NCBI GenBank assembly: GCA_934654775.1
Contig: CAKUGR010000001.1
Span: 251,657 to 315,656, forward strand
Direction: 5' to 3'
Source: an uncultured Collinsella sp.
GTDB taxonomy: Bacteria > Actinomycetota > Coriobacteriia > Coriobacteriales > Coriobacteriaceae
Length of the DNA: 64,000 nt
Both the position numbers and the translations under genes were made by a program. How positions within the stretch are numbered: the stretch's first letter is position 1; every line of letters starts with the position of its first letter. Shown here piece after piece: positions 8,671 to 15,401 of this stretch. Under the pieces are notes generated by a model. It did not search any database and was not told the origin of the DNA. It was given only the letters and a program-made list of their open reading frames with translations.

Positions 8671-8840
8671 AAACGCCGATGTCTTGGCAACGCCAGCGAA
8701 AACCCACCAGAGTGAGCAAGGTGCCTTGAAGCGAAGCGGCATTGACCTTCTGGTCATGCCGCTGAAGCTGAAAGGCAGATTGCCGCTCTGGTGGGTTTGC
8801 AGCATCGGCCCGTTACGCGGTTTGGTAAAACCGCGTAACC
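8671..8840. ncRNA. candidate structured element, copy 1
   Basis: A ~170-base noncoding element with nested stems: AAACCCACCAGAG (8699-8711) pairs with CTCTGGTGGGTTT; GCAAGGTGCCTT pairs with AAGGCAGATTGC around an internal loop; AGCGGCAT(T)GACC pairs with GGTCATGCCGCT across a TTCT loop; a final stem GTTACGCGGTTT / AAACCGCGTAAC covers 8811-8839. A second full copy at 61038-61206 keeps the pairing while changing the bases. The last stem lies one base past the lacC stop (minus strand), so it may act in the 3' end of that mRNA. Either strand could be the functional one. Confidence 0.6.
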
Positions 8841-9776
8841 TTAAAGCTCTACGACCTCAACGCTGTTGTAGACCTCGTCCCAGCGGTCCATGACCAGGTG
8901 GCCGGTCTTGGGATCCATGGCGTTGAGCTTGCCGCAAGTGTTAGCGGTCTTGAGTACGGTAACATCGTCGGCGCCGGCAGCAATGGCATGCGCAAAGCCG
9001 GCGATGGTCGAGTCACCGGAACCCGTCGCGTTCACGGCCGCAATCGCGGGCGTCTTGGCGCGGAACGCGCGACCCTCATGAAAGCCCACCGAACCGGCAG
9101 CACCCATCGAAACGACAACCCAGGGAATACCGGCAAAGCGGCCATCGAAGGCAAGCGCCTCGCGCAGGGCATCGACATCATCGGTCGTAAAGGACGTACC
9201 CAGCAGACCGTTAATCTCGGTCAGGTTGGGCTTTACGAGCTCAGGCTTAGCGTCGGACTCCAGCGCGGCCTCCAGCGATGCACCCGAGGTGTCGAGCAGC
9301 ACCTTGGCGCCCGCCTCCTCGGCAATCTTGACGAGCTCGGCATAGTAGCCGGCATCGACGCCACGCGGCAGCGAGCCCGAAAGCGTCACAACGTCCGCCT
9401 TCGCTGCAAGCTCGGCGAACTTGGCAGTAAAGGCCTCGAGCTCGGCCGGGGCGATCTGCGGGCCGCTCTCCAGCAGCTCGGTCTGATTACCCTCGTGCAG
9501 AATATTCAGGCAAATGCGCGTCTCACCGGCGATGGGCACAAAGTCGTTCTTGACGCCGTCGGCATCCATAAGCTCGGCCATATAGGCACCCATGTGGCCT
9601 CCGAGCAGACCGGTTGCGAGCACGTCATCGCCCAGCTGCAGCAGCACACGGCTCACGTTGAGGCCCTTGCCACCAGCGGTCTTTTCGGGCGTCACGCGAT
9701 TCACGTCGTCGATGATCAGCTTGTCGAGCTGATAGCGCGTATCAATCGACGGGTTCATGGTAACGGTCAGAATCAT
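8841..9776 (-). CDS. lacC: tagatose-6-phosphate kinase / 1-phosphofructokinase family (copy 1)
   Basis: 311-residue PfkB-family kinase; by context it phosphorylates tagatose-6-phosphate to the 1,6-bisphosphate. Seen: MNPSIDTRYQ at the start, GGKGLNVSRVL substrate-binding motif near residue 36, LSGSLPRGVD, KPNLTEINGLLG, and the PfkB anion-hole signature NATGSGDSTIAGF near residue 250. AGGAGATCAAC precedes the ATG at 9776. It is the last gene of lacA-lacB-lacX-lacC. A second copy at 28424 differs at about 40 of 311 residues by hand count. 1-phosphofructokinase activity is the alternative reading. Confidence 0.88.
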   Translation of the reverse strand: MILTVTMNPSIDTRYQLDKLIIDDVNRVTPEKTAGGKGLNVSRVLLQLGDDVLATGLLGGHMGAYMAELMDADGVKNDFVPIAGETRICLNILHEGNQTELLESGPQIAPAELEAFTAKFAELAAKADVVTLSGSLPRGVDAGYYAELVKIAEEAGAKVLLDTSGASLEAALESDAKPELVKPNLTEINGLLGTSFTTDDVDALREALAFDGRFAGIPWVVVSMGAAGSVGFHEGRAFRAKTPAIAAVNATGSGDSTIAGFAHAIAAGADDVTVLKTANTCGKLNAMDPKTGHLVMDRWDEVYNSVEVVEL

Positions 9777-9832
9777 GTTGATCTCCTGTTTCCGGGGCAC
9801 GACGTGTGCGTCCCCAAACATACGATAGCTCG

Positions 9833-10714
9833 TTAAAGAATCTCGATCTCAAAGCCACGGGTGACGGTCTCCCCCGGCTTGGCCACCAGGCAGCCACGCT
9901 TGTGCTCCAGGATATCGTCCTCGTCGGAGCAGGTGGACAGGCCGCCCCACGGCTCAACCGCGACAAAATCGCCCTCGGGCTTGCTCCACACAATCAGGTA
10001 CGGCATACCGGGGAATGTCAGGCGCACGCCCTTGTCCTCGGTCTTCTTGGTCAGCGTGACCACACGACTCTCGAGCACATCAAAGATGGTCTCGGCAAAG
10101 TCGAAAAGCTCGTGGGTAAGCGGCAGGTCATGGCCAACCATCGGGTTCTTGCTGCGATGCTCAACATCGATCAGGCCCGTCGAGGGAACGGCAGTGCAGA
10201 GCTCTGCCGCCTCACGCCGCTCAAATCGAAGCTCGTAATCGTCGTAGGACTCGCCCTCGTCGAGCGGGCACTTAAAGCCGGGGTGACCGCCCACAAAGAA
10301 CGGCATGTCCTCGGTCCCCTCGTTGGTCACCTCGTACGACACGGCCACCTTTGTCGCATCGATCGTGTAGCGTGCAACGATCTTAAACGGATACGGATAC
10401 TGCTCGAGCAGCTCGGCGTGGTCGGCAGAGCTCAGGCTCAGCGCAACCATGCTGTCGCCCTGCTCCTCGAGCTTCCACTCCTGCTTGCGGGCGAAACCAT
10501 GACGCGCGAGGTTGATCTCGTGGCCGGCGCGCGTCATAGCGCGGCCATCGCGCAGACCGCCGCAGATGGGAAAGCAGATCGGGGCCTGACCCGACCAGAC
10601 CGAAGGATCGCCCTGCCACAGGTACTCGCGACCGTTGGCTTTAATCGAAGTGAACGATCCGCCAGCCGTGCTCAGTGCCACGCGGACAGAACCGTTATCA
10701 AGAACAAACTCCAT
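9833..10714 (-). CDS. lacX: aldose 1-epimerase family protein, LacX-like (copy 1)
   Basis: 293-residue galactose-mutarotase-fold protein. Seen: GREYLWQGDPSVWSGQAPICFP near the N-terminus, the conserved His in HPGFKCPLDEGE, and WSKPEGDFVAVEPWGG with a likely catalytic Glu. LacX is the usual fifth member of lactose-PTS/tagatose operons in lactic streptococci; its exact substrate is not settled, and a sugar-phosphate epimerase role is inferred. The ATG at 10714 has GGGAAGG upstream. It lies between lacB and lacC on the same strand and has a close paralog at 29419. Confidence 0.85.
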   Translation of the reverse strand: MEFVLDNGSVRVALSTAGGSFTSIKANGREYLWQGDPSVWSGQAPICFPICGGLRDGRAMTRAGHEINLARHGFARKQEWKLEEQGDSMVALSLSSADHAELLEQYPYPFKIVARYTIDATKVAVSYEVTNEGTEDMPFFVGGHPGFKCPLDEGESYDDYELRFERREAAELCTAVPSTGLIDVEHRSKNPMVGHDLPLTHELFDFAETIFDVLESRVVTLTKKTEDKGVRLTFPGMPYLIVWSKPEGDFVAVEPWGGLSTCSDEDDILEHKRGCLVAKPGETVTRGFEIEIL

Positions 10715-10814
10715 AGGAGCCTTCCCTTTCGTACGCCAGCCCGCCGAGTCAGTGGGGCTGATAGAAAACCGGCCCGCGCCCCCTCACAGAAACGCGAGCC
10801 GTTAATTGAAAAGC

Positions 10815-10942
10815 TGCAGAATGCCGGATACCGCCAAAACGAAGCGCACAAGCTCAGCAAGCAAACGTGTTATCGGAGCAGCTTGCCTGCCAGATGGCTT
10901 CGCAGCGTCGACCCGTTACGCGGTTTGGTAAAACCGCGTAAC
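10815..10942. ncRNA. candidate structured element, partial or shortened copy 3
   Basis: The 232-base gap between lacB and lacX carries the same terminal stem as copy 1, GTTACGCGGTTT / AAACCGCGTAAC at 10915-10942, preceded by the shared GCAGCGTCGACCC stretch. Further upstream are shorter paired blocks (CGAAGC with GCTTCG, GCAAGC with GCTTGC) in place of the long stems. The terminal stem ends 4 bases past the lacB stop on the minus strand, the same position it has relative to lacC. Confidence 0.45.
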
Positions 10943-10946
10943 CTCC

Positions 10947-11471
10947 TTAGTCGTGATACTCGCCGCGGTCCCACTTCTCCAGGAACTCATCGAAGAAGTG
11001 CGGGTCGGCCTGGGCCTCGGCGTCGGCCTTGTTGCAGGCGTCGATCTTGGCGATCAGGGCGTCGTGCTCGGGAGTCTTCTCGTAGGGCTCCTCCAGGAAG
11101 GCGAGCATAATGTCGGCCATCAGGAACTCACCGGTGATCTTGCCGCCAAAGCCCACGATGTTGGCGTTAAGCTCGCGACGGGCATACAGGGCCGAGGTCA
11201 TGTCGCGGACCAGGGCGCAACGGGCGCCGGGAACCTTGTTGACGGCGTTGGTGATGCCGATGCCGGTGCCGCACAGGGCCACGCCAAAATCGGCCTTGCC
11301 GCTGGCAACGGCCTCGCCCACGGCCTTGCCGTAAATGGGATAGTGCGTGCGGCTGTGGCTGTAGGTGCCGCAGTCGAGCACCTGATAGCCGGCCTGCTCC
11401 AGGCGGTCGGCCAGATAGATCTTCTCGTCCGTAACGATATGGTCGCAACCGATTGCGATGGTCTTCTTCAT
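10947..11471 (-). CDS. lacB: galactose-6-phosphate isomerase subunit LacB
   Basis: 174-residue RpiB-fold subunit. With LacA it converts galactose-6-phosphate to tagatose-6-phosphate. Seen: [13 protein letters not shown] at the start (D-H of RpiB-like proteins), [12 protein letters not shown], the anion-binding [18 protein letters not shown], and [19 protein letters not shown]. The C-terminal [19 protein letters not shown] ending is typical for LacB. AAAGGA precedes the ATG. It lies 63 bases downstream of lacA on the same strand. Confidence 0.94.
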   Translation of the reverse strand: MKKTIAIGCDHIVTDEKIYLADRLEQAGYQVLDCGTYSHSRTHYPIYGKAVGEAVASGKADFGVALCGTGIGITNAVNKVPGARCALVRDMTSALYARRELNANIVGFGGKITGEFLMADIMLAFLEEPYEKTPEHDALIAKIDACNKADAEAQADPHFFDEFLEKWDRGEYHD

Positions 11472-11534
11472 CAGAACGTCCTTTCGTCTGAATTCACAAG
11501 TTGAGGTAGAAGTTCGAGTTCTCGGTGGCTCTCG

Positions 11535-11963
11535 TTAGGCCATCTTGTTGAGCATGTCGACACGGATCTGGTGACGACCGCCGGCGTACTGGGCGCGCAG
11601 GAACTCGCGGGCGATCTTCTTGGCGACCTCGGTGCCCACAACGCCCGGGCCCATGGTGACCATGCGCGAGCCATTGTGCTCGCGGGTCATGTAGGCGGAG
11701 CGCTCGTCGGAAATGTTGGCGACGACCATGCCCTTCATCTTGACGGCGGCCATATAGGAACCGACGCCGTACTTATCGAAGGCAAAGCCCTGGGAATCCT
11801 TGTGCTCCAGCAGGTCCTTGGCGACGGCGGTCGCGGAATCGACAAAGTCCGCGGCAGGGGTCTCGGAATAGTCGACGACCTCGTGACCGTCGGCGATGAG
11901 CATCTCCTTGATGGACTCCTTCATCGACATACCGTCGGCATCGGAAGCGATTACAACCCTCAT
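11535..11963 (-). CDS. lacA: galactose-6-phosphate isomerase subunit LacA
   Basis: 142-residue RpiB-fold subunit, the partner of LacB. Seen: VVIASDADGMSMKESIKEML, FAFDKYGVGSYMAAVKMKG, REHNGSRMVTMGPGVVG and GGRHQIRVDML. Where ribose-5-phosphate isomerase B has the catalytic Cys-Gly-Thr-Gly loop this subunit has DKYGVGS, as LacA proteins do, so the active site is likely completed by LacB. AAGGAGGATGTC precedes the ATG. First gene of the lacA-lacB-lacX-lacC unit; regulatory repeats lie upstream. Confidence 0.93.
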   Translation of the reverse strand: MRVVIASDADGMSMKESIKEMLIADGHEVVDYSETPAADFVDSATAVAKDLLEHKDSQGFAFDKYGVGSYMAAVKMKGMVVANISDERSAYMTREHNGSRMVTMGPGVVGTEVAKKIAREFLRAQYAGGRHQIRVDMLNKMA

Positions 11964-12200
11964 GACATCCTCCTTGAGAGATACGCAGGTGCGTAGTTTC
12001 TGTTTGGAAGTGTTGAATCGCGTTCAGGTCCGGGCATCTGAATGTGCGGTTCTTCACTGTTCATGTTTATTTGAACACATTCGAACAACGACTGCAACAA
12101 CTATTTGTTTATCTTTGTTCTTTTTTGAACAATTACCGTTCGCGGGTGTTTGTTGACCGTTTGGGCCTGACGGAGGCGTGAGCGGTCACGCACTCAACAA
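11964..12200. promoter_or_regulatory. lacA upstream region with repeated operator-like motifs
   Basis: A-T rich promoter region of the lac operon (minus strand). It carries the pair ACCGTTCGCGGG at 12135 and ACCGTTTGGGCC at 12156, spaced exactly 21 bp and shared with other PTS promoters in the window. It also has a palindrome TTGTTC-TTTTTT-GAACAA (12116-12133) and the direct GAACACATTCGAACA around 12075-12089, which resembles GAACAATATCGAACA upstream of lacF. Together with the terminator at 12201-12235 it fills the 305-base gap before the next gene. Confidence 0.5.
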
Positions 12201-12235
12201 AAAGGGCGACCGAGAACGCATCTCGGTCGCCCTTT
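12201..12235 (-). terminator. rho-independent terminator
   Basis: Perfect 14-bp stem AAAGGGCGACCGAG / CTCGGTCGCCCTTT with flanking A and T runs, located 33 bases past the stop of the minus-strand membrane-protein gene. It separates that gene from the lac operon. Confidence 0.85.
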
Positions 12236-12268
12236 CGGAGATATGGATCAGCAAAACGATCCTTTTAG

Positions 12269-13270
12269 CTACTCAGTCTGCCCGCCCTTCTTGACGTGCT
12301 TGGAGGGGGCGCTCAGAAAACGACCCGTCAGATAGTTCGTGGGACCGGAGATATCGATCCCCAGCAGTACGTGCCCAAGCCACAAGAATGCAGCAAGCAC
12401 CAGCAGCGGAATCACGCACGAAGTCACAATCATCACGATGACACCTTCGATGAGATCAGTCACCTGCTGGACAACCTCGTCGGTCATCGACTTGGCGCTA
12501 TCGGTCACCGAAGTCAGCAGACTCGAGGCGCCTTCGGTCAGTTGCTCAAGCACGTTTTTGTCTGACTTTGCTTCAGATTTCTTTTTGCTCTTTGACGAGC
12601 TCGCCTCAGCCGCGCCTGTCGCCTTTTGCTCGGCCTGCTCGATGCTCACCTGGTACGTCTCGTCGACTTTTTGCGATACCCACACGCTTGCGGGCACCAA
12701 CGCCATGCCGATCATGGCAACCACCAGCACGCGTGTTGCCACGCGGCGCAGGACGGCGCTGGTGCTCCAGCGTCCGTGAATGCCAAGCGACACCGCGAAG
12801 AGTACGAGCGAGAACGGGATTAGGATGCCCAAGCCCACCGACCATAATATAGTGAGCAGGTATTTCTCGAGGTACAGCACGGCAAGCACGATGCCTAAGT
12901 TGCCCGAAAGCTGTGCGAGTTGCTCAGCCACCGGTGTTCCCGTGTCGCCCGGCAGCGCGGTAATGCCCGCAGACAGCGCCACGCACGACGTCGTGAGCGC
13001 CAACACGTTGCCCTTCTTTTGGTCGATGACCTCGATAGTTGAGTCCCAGGTCTTGGTGTCGGCAAAATGCGGGCGCGCGACAAAACCCGACAGAAGCGCC
13101 AGTACCACGAGCGCAACGATGAGCCCGATCTGCAGCTTTTTGTTTGCACACACGACATCGGACAGGCTGGGTTGCAGCTCGGTCACTGTCGTATGCTCGG
13201 TTATTTGGACGGGGCGCCCGTGAGCCATCTCATGCGCGCCCTTCTTTTGAATCGATCCGTTGTCCGGCAT
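12269..13270 (-). CDS. multi-pass membrane protein of unknown function
   Basis: 333 residues with no family I recognise. Hydrophobic segments lie at about 47-66, 90-108, 118-165 (two spans), 187-205 and 282-312. A charged, Ser/Lys-rich stretch with three consecutive serines and SKSKKKSEAKSDK (about 230-245) separates the last two groups and may be a cytoplasmic or external linker with helical character (residues 205-280). AGGAGG sits before the ATG at 13270. It is transcribed alone, with terminators on both sides, though inserted between lacF and lacA. No residues suggest an enzyme. Confidence 0.7.
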   Translation of the reverse strand: MPDNGSIQKKGAHEMAHGRPVQITEHTTVTELQPSLSDVVCANKKLQIGLIVALVVLALLSGFVARPHFADTKTWDSTIEVIDQKKGNVLALTTSCVALSAGITALPGDTGTPVAEQLAQLSGNLGIVLAVLYLEKYLLTILWSVGLGILIPFSLVLFAVSLGIHGRWSTSAVLRRVATRVLVVAMIGMALVPASVWVSQKVDETYQVSIEQAEQKATGAAEASSSKSKKKSEAKSDKNVLEQLTEGASSLLTSVTDSAKSMTDEVVQQVTDLIEGVIVMIVTSCVIPLLVLAAFLWLGHVLLGIDISGPTNYLTGRFLSAPSKHVKKGGQTE

Positions 13271-13346
13271 TTGGATACCTCCTCAGTCCGGCCTGTATTG
13301 CGGATGAAAGTATACCCATGAAGCAAAATATCCAACGGCGCCGAAT

Positions 13347-13413
13347 AAGTTGCGGTGAAATAGGGACTGTTTGCTGTTAGAAGGCCCATTCAGTCCCTAT
13401 TTCACCGCAACTT
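13347..13413. repeat. 23-bp perfect inverted repeat with GGGACTG core
   Basis: Arms at 13347-13369 and 13391-13413 are perfect complements; each begins AAGTTGCGGTGAAATAGGG and reads into ACTG. The 21-base loop starts TTTGCTG. No T run follows, so it is unlikely to be a simple terminator. Its layout (variable arm, then a GGGAC core) matches other palindromes in this window. Confidence 0.6.
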
Positions 13414-13427
13414 AGGCTGAGGGACAG

Positions 13428-13461
13428 AAAAGCCCTGCCGCGGGGTTGCGGCAGGGCTTTT
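13428..13461. terminator. bidirectional terminator downstream of lacF
   Basis: Stem AAAAGCCCTGCCGC (13428-13441) / GCGGCAGGGCTTTT (13448-13461), 27 bases past the lacF stop on the minus strand. It makes lacF a single-gene transcript. Confidence 0.8.
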
Positions 13462-13488
13462 GGAAGGGGACTTGGTTGTGGGGGCTCG

Positions 13489-13827
13489 TTAGGCGAGCTT
13501 GGCCTCGAGATCGGCGATGCGCTTGTAGGCATCGATGGTAAAGCGGGTCTGCTTCTCCAGGATCATGGTGGTCATAAGGGTGTCCTGAGCGTGAGCCATG
13601 ATGAAGGTCATCTCCATCTCGCCGCCGCCGGCCTCCTGCGAAAGCAGCTTGGTCTGCGTGTCGTGAGCACCGATGAGCGCGTCGCTGGCATCCTTGTGCA
13701 GCTGCTCGGCCTTCTCAAAGTCACCCTCACGGGCAGCATCGAGTGCAGCGAGCAGGTCGGTCTGGGCGTCACCCGCGTATGCGACGATCTCGAATCCAAC
13801 CATCGAGATTTCTTCTTTGGTTGCCAT
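13489..13827 (-). CDS. lacF: PTS lactose/cellobiose-family EIIA
   Basis: 112-residue EIIA of the lactose/chitobiose family. It passes phosphate from HPr to the EIIB domain of LacE. It is an all-helical protein with conserved FEIVAYAGDAQTDLLAALDAAR and the phosphoryl-accepting His79 within FIMAHAQDTLMT. No other EIIA of this family is visible, so it probably serves both LacE proteins of the window. GTGAAAGGAACGC precedes the ATG at 13827. It is transcribed alone, and its promoter region carries the same 21-bp repeated motif as lacA and lacE2. Confidence 0.93.
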   Translation of the reverse strand: MATKEEISMVGFEIVAYAGDAQTDLLAALDAAREGDFEKAEQLHKDASDALIGAHDTQTKLLSQEAGGGEMEMTFIMAHAQDTLMTTMILEKQTRFTIDAYKRIADLEAKLA

Positions 13828-13948
13828 ATTGCGTTCCTTTCACATATGAACCAATGGAGAGCATCGCGTCCGGGCATACGCGCTGCGTTGTGTATGCCAG
13901 AAACATTAACATTCAAACAAAAAAGAACAATCCAAAACGCAATTTGAA

Positions 13949-14008
13949 GCTATGAACGGTCGATTTTCACCCGTGAACGGTTTTTAAACTATTCTGAACA
14001 ATATCGAA
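13949..14008 (-). promoter_or_regulatory. lacF upstream regulatory sites
   Basis: Read on the minus strand, ACCGTTCACGGG starts at 13981 and ACCGTTCATAGC at 13960, again exactly 21 bp apart. GAACAATATCGAACA on the plus strand at 13994-14008 is like the GAACA repeat before lacA. They lie 130-180 bases upstream of the lacF start. Confidence 0.5.
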
Positions 14009-14040
14009 CACATAAATCGACAACCAAACAGGTCCGCACC

Positions 14041-15045
14041 CTAGCGCAGGCTGCGTACCGTATCGCCCTCGACGAGCACACCGGGGATCAGCATGTGCTC
14101 CACGCCCGGTGCGACGTCTTCGGCGCCGGCAATCTTGTCGACCGCCCACATGCCAACGCGCTTGTTATCAAAGCGCACCGTAGTTAGGCGACGATCGGGC
14201 ACGATATCGCCCAGGCTATCGTCAACGCCCACCACGCTCACGTCCTCGGGCACGCGCTTTCCGCGCGACTCGAGCCCGCGAATGCAGCCATAGGCCATAG
14301 CATCGTTCGAAGCATAGATAGCCGTGCAGCTCGGATCGTCCGCCAATGCCTGGCCAGCGGCGTATCCGCTCTGCGCCGTCCAATCGCCGCGGATAAGCCG
14401 TGGCGGCTCAATGCCATGCGCGCGCAACGTCTCGCGCCAGCCCTCCTCGCGCTGCATGCCCGAAAGCGAGCGCTCGGGGCACGAGATAAAGTGCACCGTC
14501 TTGTGCCCTTGCTCCAGCAGGTACTCGACCACTTGGCGCGAGCAATCGAACTGGTCGTTATCGACCGTCGAGCACAGCGGATGCTCCAGCATGGTAACGA
14601 GCACCGTCTGCATACCGGGCAGCGGCTCAAAGGTGCCAAAGTCTGCCGGCATACGGTTCATGATCACAACCATGCCGTCCACCGGCAGCGCACTCATGCG
14701 CGACGACGCGCTCTCGAGGGTATAGGGATGTCCATCCACTTTAGTAAGGGTGATGGCATAGCCGTGCTTGTCAGCCGCAGCGGCAAAGCCCTCCATGCGG
14801 TCGAGGTTTCCGGTGCCGGTGATATTGAACATGGCGACGCCGACGGTCTTGAACTTGCCGCGGCGCAGCGACCGGCCGGCAAAGTTGGGTCGATATCCGA
14901 GCTCGCGCATGGCGGCGCGCACGCGCTCCTTGGTCTCGGGACGTACGCTGGGCGAATCGTGCACAGTGCGCGAGACCGTCTGCTCCGAGACGCCCGCAAG
15001 ACGTGCCACGTCCTTAACGGATACCGATTTTTTAACAGCGGCCAT
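14041..15045 (-). CDS. LacI-family regulator (first lacE-lacG module)
   Basis: 334 residues. Helix-turn-helix VKDVARLAGVSEQTVSRTVH near 10-30, then YRPNFAGRSLRRGKFKTVGV, and a ligand-binding domain with DGMVVIMNRMPADF and VSVVGVDDSLGDI. It is divergent to lacE1, and CG-centred palindromes lie between them. It resembles the LacI proteins at 4341 and 18874 along its whole length, so the three are likely paralogs. The expected role is repression of lacE1-lacG1, relieved by a sugar or sugar phosphate; the ligand is unknown. Confidence 0.87.
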   Translation of the reverse strand: MAAVKKSVSVKDVARLAGVSEQTVSRTVHDSPSVRPETKERVRAAMRELGYRPNFAGRSLRRGKFKTVGVAMFNITGTGNLDRMEGFAAAADKHGYAITLTKVDGHPYTLESASSRMSALPVDGMVVIMNRMPADFGTFEPLPGMQTVLVTMLEHPLCSTVDNDQFDCSRQVVEYLLEQGHKTVHFISCPERSLSGMQREEGWRETLRAHGIEPPRLIRGDWTAQSGYAAGQALADDPSCTAIYASNDAMAYGCIRGLESRGKRVPEDVSVVGVDDSLGDIVPDRRLTTVRFDNKRVGMWAVDKIAGAEDVAPGVEHMLIPGVLVEGDTVRSLR

Positions 15046-15156
15046 AGGTCGATCTTTCTATGTCAACGATGCCATCGCGGGCATCCCAACAGACAAAATG
15101 AACGTCTCCAAGTATATCTAACGCCTCCCCCGCCATACGCTCACCACCCAAAACCT

Positions 15157-15370
15157 ACCGTTCACCGACAATCCTGCGTCCCCGAACGGTTTTTATCGCC
15201 CAAATGTTAACGTTGCCATTGTGCAAACACAGAGCCACCGGGCGGCTCAAACGTTTACGCGCAAGGAATCGACGGTCCACAGGCACAGGGGCCACCGGTT
15301 CGCGTCTTTTTTTGTGTCACAAAATGGCAACGTCAACATTTTGGCAAACAAGGTCCAAACGTTACCATCG
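15157..15370. promoter_or_regulatory. lacE1 promoter region with LacI-like operators
   Basis: The 356-base gap between the divergent regulator and lacE1 holds AATGTTAACGTTGCCATT (15203-15220), its near inverse AATGGCAACGTCAACATT (15323-15340) and a third CAAACGTTACCATC (15356-15369). These CG-centred sites are about 120 and 30 bp apart, as expected for LacI loops. An ACCGTTCACCG box at 15157 faces an inverted CGAACGGT at 15183-15190; here the 21-bp direct pair seen elsewhere is absent. Confidence 0.55.
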
Positions 15371-15401
15371 TTGCTAACCCACCGACTCTTAGGAGCTTTG
15401 C

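Noticed and set aside
12269..13270. Membrane gene as part of the lac operon
   Set aside because: Terminators at 12201-12235 and 13428-13461 isolate it from lacA and lacF, and no transport or sugar motif is seen.
15157..15190. A 21-bp direct pair before lacE1 like the other PTS promoters
   Set aside because: Only one ACCGTTCACCG box is present in direct orientation; the second box is inverted and at a different distance, so I did not count it among the five pairs.
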